Below the pieces are notes generated by a model that saw only the letters and a program-made list of their open reading frames with translations, did no database searches and was not told where the DNA came from. DNA of 64,000 nt from Botryotinia globosa (lineage: Eukaryota > Ascomycota > Leotiomycetes > Helotiales > Sclerotiniaceae): contig RCSZ01000006.1 of the NCBI GenBank assembly GCA_014898425.1, positions 2,232,001 to 2,296,000 of the forward strand, read 5' to 3'. The translations under genes were made by a program, and so were the position numbers. Positions within the stretch are counted from its first letter, which is position 1. The number at the start of each line of letters is the position of its first letter. Shown in pieces: positions 54,347 through 64,000 of the stretch.

Positions 54347-56211
54347 GTGGGTATTGGGTTTGAAGTATTTCTTTGAGGGAGAGAAAGGAAAGGGGAGATG
54401 TTATAGTATTAATTGAATTTATACTACCTTTGTTAAATAACTATCTAATACTCAATCCTTTTTCACTTCCAACCACCTTTTCAATCCCTTATTTACATGC
54501 CTTCTCTCAATTCCGTTTTCCTTCTCCTCTTTCTCCTCTTTCTCCCCCTTCTCCTTCTTCTCCTTCTTCTCCTTCTTCTCCTTCTTCTCCTTCTTCTCCA
54601 TCTTCTCCTTCTTCTCCTTCTTCTCCTTCTTCTCCTTCTTCTCCTTCTTCTCCTTCTTCTCCTTCTTCTCCTTCTTCTCCTTCTTCTCCTTCTTCTCCTT
54701 CTTCTCCTTCTTCTTAAAAATCCCCCTTCCTTGAGAGCACCACAACGAAAGCAATATCACCACACCTGCACAGTTGGATACCTGGGCACTAGAAATCAGT
54801 CGAGCATATATCCTACCTGTTTTGTAACACTTAATATCTTCATGATATCTATCTATCTATCCATCTCGTGTGTGAGTAAACATCTACTCTACTCTAACAT
54901 TTAACTTCTAGCTATAGTTCAGATAAGCAACCTATCCATCTCAAAAAGGAGCGAATCTTTTTAATTTTCTCCCCGCCGTATCCCATAACAATCACTTTCC
55001 TTCCTCTTCATCTCATTTGCTGTTTTTTTTTTGACAATCCCCTTCAATTTCTCCAAATATAATCATAATCCTCAAACATAAATCCATCATCTCAGGGCCC
55101 TCTCTCTATTCTAATAAATACCAAGAACCCAAAGAAGTAAAAGCTTTCCTCGTGATTGTAGTTTCTTTTGCTGTATTTTTACTTTGATATCCGTTGTTGG
55201 GTTATATTTTATATTTATAATTGTGTTAACTCGTGTTTACTGGAATGTTTGTTTGTTTGTACGAGCATGAATATAACACAGTTCGATTTGGGCGAAGAAG
55301 ATGTGATACGATGTTTAGGAAGGAAGGAAGGAAGGCAGGAACAAAAATAGAATTCTGAGGTAGGAAATAGAAGATAGAGAGGAGAAGGTAAAGGAAGAGT
55401 AGAGGGTTTTGTATATTCATATATAGAGCGCTGTTTTGAGACTGGAAGAAAGAGGAAGTTTTGAAGAGGTAAATATTGGAATGATACAGGGATGGGATGA
55501 AGGTGGAGAGAGAGGGAGGGGGGGAAGAAGTATTGAGGTTATTGAGCTGAGAAGAATGTTTATTTAAAGGATGTGTGTTCGAGATTATGAGGATAGCGTT
55601 ATGTGTTTTGGAAGAAGATGGAGAGGGTACGAATTTTCATCAGTATCTCACTGTGTAGATGGTAGAGACAGTTCTACACGAAGGAAAAAAGGGAAATCCA
55701 AAGGGATAATAGTAAATCCAATACAAACCTCCAGATTTGCCATATGAAGTTCGTGATGATTCTTCACCTTCAGTTTGGAACTCACAACCTCACACATCAC
55801 AATTTCAAAACAAGACGTAGTGTAGTCATGTAATGCAATATGTATCATAATCATTAAACCTCCACTCGTTCCTCTCTCATGTTCAGTAAATGCAAGCGCG
55901 TGCGCAAGCAAAACCATGCATAAACTCATCTCTACTTTCCCACCCATCCACCATCCACCATCCATAATTAAGAGAAAAGAAACGGGGTATCGAGTCGAAT
56001 CGGAAAAAACAAAAATAGCTCTTCTCTCTCTCTCCCTCTGCCACCCATCCATCCATCGTCCATCAAACATCTCAGGTATCATAATGCAAACTCGCAACTT
56101 CGCATGCACTACTCCTTCCCCTATCTCATCTCTTCAACTGTAGATTGATTGGTCATGTTGAGAGATTGTGAATACTAGAAGGTACCCCTCGCGCAAAGGC
56201 AAGGGGCCCTT
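54347..56211. other. Intergenic region with a large pyrimidine minisatellite
   Basis: Between the 801-residue gene and the convergent small MGAVVSC gene. It holds the TTCTTCTCC array (54549-54714) and otherwise T/C-rich, then G/A-rich sequence. A 153-codon minus-strand frame at 55648-56109 shows no family features, and its composition follows the local purine skew. No gene is supported. Confidence 0.5.
54549..54714. repeat. TTCTTCTCC 9-bp minisatellite, about 18 units
   Basis: Tandem pyrimidine array with one variant unit containing CATC. It reads open in several frames as Leu-, Pro-Ser- or Lys-Glu-rich peptides; these are artefacts of the repeat. A long pure polypurine/polypyrimidine tract of this kind can form triplex (H-DNA). 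Confidence 0.95.
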
Positions 56212-56215
56212 CTAG
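56175..56215 (-). other. Stem-loop overlapping the stop codon of the small MGAVVSC gene
   Basis: The arms CTAGAAGG-TA-CCCCT and AGGGG-CC-CTTCTAG pair over about 13 bp with one two-base internal mismatch, around a 12-nt loop (CGCGCAAAGGCA). In the mRNA sense, the first arm contains the TAG stop. It could act on 3' end formation or stability; no function is shown. Confidence 0.6.
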
Positions 56216-56556
56216 ACGTGACTTGTCGTACGTCTACCTCTTCTCCTACCGCCGCAGCTTCCGCAAGTCAAGCAGGAGATGAGGACATCGAAGAAGGCAA
56301 CGATGGCGTTGATGATACCGGTGAGGATGGCTCCAATTCCGTTGACGACGGCCATGAGACCAGCACCGATGGCGCGGAACATGCCAGTGATCTAGAGAGA
56401 ATGTTAGTTTGTATTCTTTTGCTTTGGAGGGAAAGTTGGTATGATTTAGTGATGAGATGAGATGAATAAGTCTCAAACCAACAAAACTCAAGACCGTGGA
56501 GAATGGAGAAAGGGGAAGGATAGAGAGAGACATACACAAGAAACGACGGCTCCCAT
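56212..56556 (-). CDS. Small conserved MGAVVSC-type membrane-associated protein, 66 residues
   Basis: Exon 1 (56556-56536) codes only for MGAVVSC and ends in a GTATGTC donor. Exon 2 (56391-56212) follows a CTCTAG acceptor after a 144-nt intron. The whole protein has 66 residues. The MGxxxSC start fits N-myristoylation at Gly2 with a palmitoylatable Cys7. Residues 8-47 are a glycine/alanine/isoleucine-rich hydrophobic stretch, then come a CLTCGSCGG cysteine motif and a basic RRRGRR tail. I recall proteins with this layout across ascomycetes as uncharacterised short proteins; a function is not known to me. Each piece is too short to stand out alone; the evidence is the splice join plus the overall pattern. 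A TG repeat lies just upstream and a hairpin overlaps the stop codon. Confidence 0.85.
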
Positions 56557-56590
56557 TTTGATTGAATTGTGAGTGTACTTTGTGCAGTAG

Positions 56591-56593
<3 letters not shown>

Positions 56594-56641
<48 letters not shown>

Positions 56642-56654
56642 GTTGTTGTTGTTG
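56594..56654. repeat. TG dinucleotide run followed by TGT triplets
   Basis: About 24 TG units, then four or five TGT units. The run starts 38 bp upstream of the start codon of the minus-strand small gene, so it reads as CA repeats in the promoter or leader of that gene. Confidence 0.95.
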
Positions 56655-58778
56655 ATTAAAACTCAAAGAGTATCTCGAGATTGATGTTCGATTGTTTGAT
56701 TGTTTGTTTGTTTGATTGTTTGTTTGTTTGCTTGTTGAAGTAAAATCGATGGATTGGATTGGATTGGATTGTATGTTTGTATGATATAGAGAGAGAGAAA
56801 AAAGAAATCAGAAATGATGAGAAAGATGGCACTCTATATATTTGATTCCCTCACCACCTCTCCAAACCCTGCCGTCCCATCCTTTCCAATCAAATGATCC
56901 CATAGTAGCGTCATACCATAATAATAACAGACGGTACTACGATTAGGTCAAACAGGTACAAACACCCTTTGCCCCAGTGCCGTACCCGCTTGCTCTGTGC
57001 CCTGCCTTGCCTTGCCTTGTCTTGCCTTGCCCGGGAATTAAAATTGTCCAAAAAATATCATCCAAGTGACGTCACCATCAGAAATTTGGTCACATCAGAT
57101 TTTCTTTCTTCACTCTTCACTCTTCCTCTTGCACTTACCCATACTAACCTGCTTCTTTTTTCTCGCCCCTTGCTTGCCCAGATCCCCTTGGCCTTACTAA
57201 AAGAAGAATAACTCATTCAATCGCTCCCATTTTTCTTCGTTTTTAGACTTAAATCAAAATCAAGGAAGGCATGGATGGCGTATGAACAAGTCTCCGTTTT
57301 AGGTATGCCATGCCGCTGATTACGGGGTTGAGTTCCCGTGACAGGGCCTAGAGTGGTAATTATGGCGCGCTTGATGAGACTAGTGATGTCAGCCACTGTG
57401 GCGCTTGATATCTTGATGTCACTAGCCACATGAGCGGATGCATCCATCCATTTTTCAGTTTTTTAAGTTTCAGGGTGATCCATGTTACTGGAGGGGAATA
57501 AGAGGAGATTGTAGATCTGATATTGAACTTTTGATGATATCCATGATGCTGCATCGAAATTCGAATAAAGGAAGGATGTGATGAATGGGTCCCGTCATCT
57601 TAATTGTCTGACCTATGATGACGTAGGTAGTTCCCCAGACCTCTTTTCTTCTTTACTCACACTTCATCTTGCATTCTCTCATCCAATAAGAAAAAGGTCA
57701 AGAAAAAGAAATCAAAACTTGGAGATTGAAAATTTCTTGGATCCACCACAGTGACCGACTACACACGACTTACTCCGTACACTTTCGTTTTCGTGACTCG
57801 TGACTCGTGACTCGTGAATCGTGAATCGTGATGCGAGGTTATCTCATCTCATGGCTAGCAACTGAGGAAGCGGCACTTTTCTCCGATATTGTGATTACAT
57901 TGTCACCTCTACACACCCAAGGCATTATTCCTGGTCAGCAATCTCATTTTGGAAATCTAGATTTCCTCAAACCGTTGGAGGACAAGTCGACCGGGGTAGG
58001 ATACAATCCATCACCAACTTCACGACATCCAGCTCTGGGTCAAACACATACAGTACCGAGAGTACCATTGGTAAGATTACATTCATTTCTGCCCAAGACT
58101 AAAACCATCTATTATGCGCAGACTTCTCATATCACGAATAAATGCATACTATATGTACATTGTACAAGAATCCATATTCATCCGTCTTCAGACTCTTCAC
58201 TCATCTCATCATCCATTCCAAAATCAACGATAGCATAACCCAACTCCCGATCCTTAATACCAAGATCCATGTATGTACGATATTTCGGAATATAAATGTC
58301 ATACTACATACATTCTTACAATCATACATACATGATACATACATGATACATGTAGCCGTGACACTCTATATATTATTTTAATGGAGAAAAAACGTCATGG
58401 CAGGTGGAGAACCGAACGAACGGGGGCTTGGATTAAAAGATAACGTCTAGTTCATCGTGTTGGTGCTTCGACTCGAATTGAGACATGGTCGGTGTGGTCA
58501 CTGGTGCTAGTATTTGAAATCCACTTGTACAAAGCTTGGTTTTCGAAGCACTTGTGGCCTGATATTGGTGATGGATGTGTGAGAATCTAGATTGTGTATG
58601 GTATGTGAAACGTTCGTCGGTTATGGTATCCAATTGGCTAGGTAGCTTTTGGGTGTTGCGCCAGAACTCATGGCCACGCATGCGATGGGCGAGTCCGAGA
58701 TAATCACATACGAAAATCCGTTATTTTCTAAATACATCGAACAGTTGATTTATCGGAATGTATCCAATGCTATATACA
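56655..58778. other. Intergenic, 2.1 kb, no supported gene
   Basis: Upstream of the minus-strand small gene and downstream of the minus-strand XPF gene. Simple repeats are TTTG/TTGATTGT (56690-56732), ATTGG (56751-56768), CTTGC (57002-57028) and GTGACTC/GTGAATC (57794-57830). ATACATGAT repeats lie near 58322-58352. Short open frames at 57828-58238 and 58433-58681 show no family features. Confidence 0.5.
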
Positions 58779-61617
58779 TCATTCGAGTACACTTTTATTG
58801 AAGAATCGATGGATTTGTCTTCCAGCCTCCTTCCCAACCACCGGCTCTAATTCCTCCAACTCGGCATTAGCCACCTCCTTAATACTCCCCAACTCCATTA
58901 CTAGATTACCCAGATTCTTCCCCGTAACTCCAGGCACCACTCTTAACATATCCTGAGGTTCCCGATTAAACACTTGATCCTCCGCACTTGCACCACCTTC
59001 AATTCCGATCCTTACAGCCTGGATAGGATCTGGTTCGGGTTCTTGTGTTTTAAGACTTTCGAATATCTCGGCAGTTTGATATGGACTAGAGCTCCAGATA
59101 ACTCGGAGTCTGGGGAAAGCGAGAGTGAGGAGCACAAGTTTGGATTGGAGATCGGATGATGCATTTGCGGCTGATACGGACGATAAAGAGCCTGAGAGAT
59201 CAGCAAACGGTTCAAGGGTGAAAGATTTGCCTTGATCGAACTCAATGAGTAACATTGGTGACTTGTAGTGTTCGAGCATAGTTTCGGCTTGATTGTATAA
59301 ACGACCATCTTTGAATGATGAGATCAAATCCTTGATTGATTTACGCTCCACACATATGTTGGGAGAAAGGACATAGTCTCCGACGGTAAGCATACAAGGC
59401 ACTACGACCATGCTTCGACCGTGAAGTAAAGATGGAAGTGAGGAGCGGAATTCCCGAACATCAACTACCACCCGTGGGGGCTGGGCTGTAGCCGCTAAGC
59501 GTCCTCCACCAGCGATACGTGTATTTATGGTACGGAGGAAGACTTCTTGCGGATCTTCAATGCCATGTGCGTCAAGAGTCAGTACAACAGACATGTTGGC
59601 CTTTTCCTTTATGAGTTTGGTAAAGGCGTCTTTTTCTCGGCGAGTGGATGACAGGTAGCGTTGTTCCTCTACCGACCCGCCATAATAAAGGAAGTATACT
59701 CGGACGTTTCGATCATTATGTGAAGAGCGATAAACCTCTACTCTACGAACAAAAGATGTGTCGGGTTCATACATGATGATATACCGCGGCTTTACTTCTT
59801 CGAGAATATGCTCATCCATATCTCCATCATACGCGTGAACTACCACAAGATCCTTCATCTCATAAAGCTGATAGTAATCTTCCATGTCATCCAAAGGATC
59901 GGCAATGACTTCTTCTTTCTGCAATTCCTCCACTTCCGTTGGCTTTATTTCTGACATTAATTCAGCAACCTCGAGGGGTTTGTCTTCCGCAGCTTGTAGA
60001 CTGCCATTGGTGGCGCGTGTGGATCCTGAGCTCGAGGCACCCCCTCTCACCCTCCTCCTTTTGTTTGCTGGAGCTTTACCTCGGGAGCTGTTCGTGACAC
60101 TGTTAGCGTTGCTAACGCCATTTAGTGCGCTTTGATTCTCATTGAAAAGAGCCGCGCTAATTTTCGCGAACTTCTTTTTCCACTCTAAGTAGCTGCGCAA
60201 TTTTCGCCTCATCATGATTTCTGCTGATGGCTCTTGATCTTCATCCTCATCATTTTCGGTTGTTTCCGCATGGGCGTGCATACTTTGTAGGTACTCTCGC
60301 AACTGCCAACATTGAGTCGAATCTGTACACATTATCAAGATCGTGCCGTTAGAATCATCCAATGGCACGGGGTTGAAGTAGAGATCTCTATCAATTTCAC
60401 CTAGCACTTCAGCAAGCACTGACCATTTTGGCTGCTCTTCTAGCACGGGTTTCAGAGAATCCACGTCATCCGTTCGTGTAGCCTTGCCTGTGTATACCCT
60501 TCTTTTCGCTGTATCGAATATGGTATGTGCTGCATCAAGGAATAGCCAAGGAGATTGATTTTGCCTCGTAGATCCAGCAGGAGGTTGATGCGCAGCAAGA
60601 ATCATATCTAAATGACGATTGAATGAGACCGCATCATAAGTTAATAGAGAATGCAGCATCCCTCTCAGGACAGTTAAGTCGTTGACAATCTGTTTTGTCT
60701 TCCAGCTGACTCGATGCCATACTGGATCGAGCTGCCTTCGGATGACCATGTCAAATTGCTTGTGTAGAGCACTATCAACGTTCCAGTCGTCCATCTCTAA
60801 CCCAGAGTTTGATTTCTTCAATTCACTAATACTAACCTCTACACATTCCATTACGGCATTCTGGATATCTCGCATGGAGTCAGACATCGAAACCTCAAGT
60901 TCAATAACCTCGGCTTTTTTCCTGCCTTCCAAAGCTTGAGCAACATTTATGTGGAATCTTGGCCATATTGAGACGTTGCGTAGGAATAGATTTCGCATCA
61001 TAGTGGACAATGGCGAAAATCCCGTCGCAAATGGTTCTGGATTGTCCGAAAAGGCTTTGAGAAATCCAGCCTTATTTTTCTGTCTGTATATCCGAAGTAT
61101 GAAGGCCTCCAGTGATGTAGCAACAACCTTATCTGCATGTAGCACTACCACCCCAGTGATTGTCTCGGTGTTTAATAGACTAGTCAAAAGATCGACAACA
61201 AGAATCCTAGATGTAATGCTAAATATTCCTCCTTGTGCATACATCTTTTCTCTTGTGCCGACACTCATGAGATCTGTATTGACAACAGAAAGACCTCGCG
61301 CTCTAGGAGCCATGCTGATAGCAGCGTGCTCTGCCAGTGCTTCTCCAATCCATCCATTCTCTCGATCATCTGCACCAACCACTAGTATTAGGTTATTTCC
61401 TGCTGCATCATATGAATGGAGGAGGTTGGTAACAAGTCTCAAGAGGCCAAGGCCGCGAGCAAGAACGACAAGCTCATCTTTTTGTCGAAGCTCTTGGAAT
61501 ATCTCTTGTTGATATTTCTGCAGTTTTCATTAAGATATCATTCATACAAAGGAAGGTTGAATTTACCAATGGCAGTGACAGCTTCACGGGTTGTTGTTCG
61601 CCGTTTGATGAAGACAT
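58779..61617 (-). CDS. RAD1: XPF-type structure-specific DNA repair endonuclease, catalytic subunit
   Basis: Exon 1 (61617-61567, 17 codons) and exon 2 (61517-58779), joined across a 49-nt intron, give 929 residues. The N-terminal half is the degenerate SF2 helicase-like region (LPLKYQQEIFQELR, then LVVLARGLGLL, GVVVLHADKV, LRGMLHSLLTYDAVSF). A charged linker holds a KRRRVRGG basic patch. The ERCC4 nuclease domain has GDYVLSPNICVERKSIKDL with the catalytic ERK at about 741-743, and QAETMLEHY. A helix-hairpin-helix pair closes the protein (MLRVVPGVTGKNLGNLV...ELEPVVG). With its Rad10/ERCC1 partner, not in this window, it cuts 5' of bulky lesions in nucleotide excision repair and trims flaps. 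Neurospora calls this gene mus-38. It is divergent from the 84-residue gene. Confidence 0.96.
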
Positions 61618-62061
61618 CTTGGAGGTATCATGACGCGTTGACCAATTGAAGGTTAACGCGAACCACACACGGTGTCAGAAGTCGTTTTCAGTATATGGTA
61701 TATCCGTAGCTACCCACGTCAAATGTCTCAGGTGGCCTATTTTAGGCAAAGACTTAGGCTGATCTGATCTTAATGGTTCACTCGATATGCTCAAAATCTT
61801 GATCTTATCACAAACATTGTTCGAGGAACCATAGTTATTGGTAGTTGAAGTTAGCGACAAAGCTAGAGAGAGCTTTATCCCGTGGTGGTCTTCGAGCTAC
61901 GCCTGCCTACGTCATGAGGGGAAATATGGCTTATATAGAAGAGAGAATGAAGGAAGCCTGTTGATGAAAAGCTCTTGTCTTCATACCATCTAACTCTACA
62001 AACTACGAATACACGAATCTATTCAAAGTCAAATAATCTAATCAAACCAAAACCCTACATC
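61618..62061. promoter_or_regulatory. Shared promoter region, XPF gene and 84-residue gene
   Basis: 444 bp between two divergent starts. A run TATGGCTTATATAGAAGAG at 61925-61943 contains a TATATA-like element about 120 bp before the plus-strand ATG, and would suit that gene. Leader sequence from about 61970 is A/C-rich, as is common for highly expressed fungal messages. Confidence 0.5.
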
Positions 62062-62316
62062 ATGCCTGCCGGTCCAGACGAAACTCACCACCACCAAGCC
62101 GGTGAAGTAACTGAGCACGTTATGAAGAACTCATCCTCAAAGACCGATAACAATGCGAGCGACCACCCCCTCCATAATGAAGGCGAAGTCAAGGGAGAGA
62201 AAGTCCAATTCCGTCATCATGAGGCAAACCCAGGACCTGTTGTCCCTCAAAGTATGCCTGAGCAAGAGGGGTCAAAGGCGGACCGTGAAGCAAAGACCGC
62301 TGCTTTGAACAAGTAA
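62062..62316 (+). CDS. Small hydrophilic protein, 84 residues
   Basis: Single exon starting at MPAGPDETHHHQ. The frame is open further upstream, but there is no in-frame ATG near it, and the A/C-rich leader with a CATCATG context favours this start. The protein is very hydrophilic, with many His, Glu, Lys and Asn, no membrane segment and no cysteine. The composition resembles small stress-induced or hydrophilin-type proteins of fungi; I do not recognise a family. The frame could instead end through a splice at GTAAAG near the stop. Promoter features (TATA-like run, A/C-rich leader) suggest real expression. Confidence 0.6.
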   Translation: MPAGPDETHHHQAGEVTEHVMKNSSSKTDNNASDHPLHNEGEVKGEKVQFRHHEANPGPVVPQSMPEQEGSKADREAKTAALNK

Positions 62317-63356
62317 AGTAAAGCTCTTCGGTATGCCTATCATTAACCTACCCGAAAGTCTAAACTGATTCAATAGACTTTAAAAAGACTTACACGAATC
62401 GTACGATCATTCCGAACGTAATGTTAATGAAGCAAGAACTCATGGATGGCTGGCGTTGGGAAGGGTGGAATGGTTATGGAAACGGATGATAGTGGACATA
62501 ATGTGGTACATATCTGATACATATCTGATTAGCAAAGACGACCAGTACGAAATAAAACTTCCGTCTCTCTCAAACATGGATTTTGATGTGAGTGGTGTGC
62601 TGTGTATGTTGTCATCCGCATACTCGTACAAGAGTGATTAATCGCCATTCCATTGCCAGTCGATTGTCATGCAGTACAGACCGGGATCCACCGATGAGTC
62701 GTCGGTAGTTGTATAGACTAATAAGATTTTGCCTGTTAAAATATCAATCTACAACATAAATTATGAGATTCTCATGAATTTCTCGAAAATAACATAGACG
62801 CCTATCAATAGTCTGCGCGTTACAATAGTAATGTGAAAGCCGGTCGCATTCGTACTTTCATAAGAGGTAATACGATGTGGAATTGTGAGATGCCCATTCG
62901 TTTCTCTGAGATTCGGAACATTCTGTGGCTTTGCCCCGACCAGTGGCTGAATTACTTGGCATTTTTGTCGTAGCAGCATTACCCATACCATACACACACG
63001 GAGTACGACAATCTACATCTGTGCCCAACTTGACATTGACCGTTTCAACCATTGTGAATCAGCACATAGTCGCTGCGGAATTTGGCTACCTAGAGGACCA
63101 GTATCATTCGCTTTACTTTTTGGTTCAGTTCCCTACTTCGAACCATTGTGATAGGAAAAGAATTATCGCACAATCATCGCTACTTTCCAATGCTTCTAAG
63201 AAGTGTGAGAAGTGCGACCAACACGAGAGCAATCTCCCACACGACCGAACCCTATTTCCAAAAGCCCTACGAAGATACATATTACAGGAGAAGGTCCGAT
63301 ACGATATAAAGTCGAGTAGTCTATCGGGGCCGATAGATATTCAATAAGCCCACAAA
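62317..63356. promoter_or_regulatory. Intergenic region upstream of LAS17
   Basis: 1.04 kb between two plus-strand genes. A 140-codon frame at 62925-63347 ends nine bases before the LAS17 start. Its sequence reads like chance coding, and it lies where the LAS17 leader should be. No other feature is seen. Confidence 0.5.
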
Positions 63357-64000
63357 ATGCCTTCCATACTGTCAGACGATGATAAAGAGACGGTCAAACG
63401 CATGGTGCCAAAGGCCTCGAACAAAATACAAGCAGTAGCAGTCGCCCGTCTATATATCGCTTATCCCGATCGTCATAAATGGACATATACTGGTCTACAA
63501 GGAGCTGCAGTTCTTGCGAATGATCTTGTCGGAAATACCTATTGGATAAAACTGGTCGATATCTCGGTAAGTGGCTCACCTCTATACTATCCCGGAAGTA
63601 CTTCATCAGTAATCAAAGCTAACTTTCGTGTTATAGTCTACGAACAAAGGCGTCATATGGGACCAAGAGATATATGATACTTGGTCATATAACCAAGATC
63701 GAACATTCTTCCATACCTTCGAAACAGAAGAATGTCTAGCTGGATTGTCCTTCGTAGACGAGAAGGAAGCCAAGACCTTCATGAAAAAGATGAATGATCG
63801 AGAAAAGAATGCTAGTAAAGCTACAAAGGCCAATCCTTTCGGAGGCGCTGCGCCGGTTCATAAACACAGTCTCCTTGGTGGATTTTTCAGTGGACACAGA
63901 CATTCTTCTGCCCCATCAATACAGCCTACTCCCCCCGATTCGCCTAGTTACGTACTCCCACCTTCACAGCCGGCGCATGCAACGCAGAACCACAGGCACT
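63357..64000 (+). CDS. LAS17: WASP-family actin nucleation promoter Las17, 5' part
   Basis: Exon 1 (63357-63566, 70 codons) and exon 2 (63637 to beyond the window) are joined by a GTAAGT donor and a TTATAG acceptor. The first ~125 residues are a WH1/EVH1 domain: KASNKIQAVAVARLY, then the aromatic pair KWTYTGLQG, GVIWDQEIYD, NQDRTFFHTFE and the EKEAKTFMKKM helix. A proline-rich part begins at about residue 175 (PTPPDSPSYVLPP) and is cut by the window end. The missing part should hold the rest of the poly-proline region and the C-terminal WH2/acidic module that activates Arp2/3. Las17 drives actin assembly at endocytic patches, with verprolin (Vrp1/WIP) binding the WH1 domain. Only 191 residues are present. 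Confidence 0.93.

Noticed and set aside
54373..54904. Open frames with Ser-Pro, Leu or Lys-Glu runs on both strands
   Set aside because: All arise from the TTCTTCTCC array, which is open in several frames at once.
55648..56109. 153-codon minus-strand frame
   Set aside because: Composition follows the local strand skew and it has no recognisable domain or splice support.
58433..58681. 82-codon minus-strand frame downstream of the XPF gene
   Set aside because: No hydrophobic core, motif or family features; probably 3' flank of the XPF gene.
62925..63347. 140-codon frame ending just before LAS17
   Set aside because: Lies where the LAS17 leader is expected, with chance-like residue use and no domain.

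Overview
The window looks like nuclear DNA of a filamentous ascomycete, most likely a leotiomycete of the Botrytis/Sclerotinia type. The genes carry short introns (about 47-144 nt) with GTAAGT/GTATGT-like donors and CTAAC-like branch sites. The gene set is typical of filamentous fungi: a Pls1 tetraspanin, a NIPA-like transporter, a roughly 2000-residue Sen1 and a 66-residue MGAVVSC-type small protein. The species assignment is inference; no rRNA, tRNA or other marker was found.

Bases 1 to about 16,650 form an extremely AT-rich block with no credible gene. It holds diverged copies of at least two repeat families. One is an LTR-like repeat with adjoining internal sequence (about 1688-2215, 9444-9722, 10364-10586, 15949-16168). 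The other is a 75-bp repeat in opposite orientations at the two edges of the block (130-204 and 16501-16575). In the stretches I aligned by eye, copies differ almost only by transitions, as expected for repeat-induced point mutation (RIP). A second, smaller AT island lies at about 36,950-37,690 between two arrays of the same 9-bp repeat.

From 16.7 kb the sequence becomes gene-bearing. A simple-repeat-rich stretch is followed by the tetraspanin PLS1 (-), a 6.3-kb gene-poor interval, the MADS-box regulator MCM1 (+), a NIPA/DUF803 transporter (-) divergent from V-ATPase subunit E VMA4 (+), and a CANIN/Nse6-like candidate (-) convergent with VMA4. Next come the DNF-type lipid flippase (+), the SEN1 helicase (+), an 801-residue disordered protein (+), the small MGAVVSC protein (-), the XPF/Rad1 endonuclease (-), an 84-residue hydrophilic protein (+) and the start of LAS17/WASP (+), which runs off the end.

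The genes are housekeeping or morphogenesis genes, not a cluster. Loose themes are membrane and ion transport (NIPA, V-ATPase, flippase), genome stability (Sen1, XPF, the CANIN-like candidate) and polarity or actin (Pls1, Las17). The most unusual observation is in VMA4. Its reading frame and family spacing are best explained by a 9-nt microexon plus an AT-AC intron, where a GT-AG model breaks the frame. Other points are a hairpin that overlaps the stop codon of the MGAVVSC gene and the transition-only repeat pairs in the AT block.
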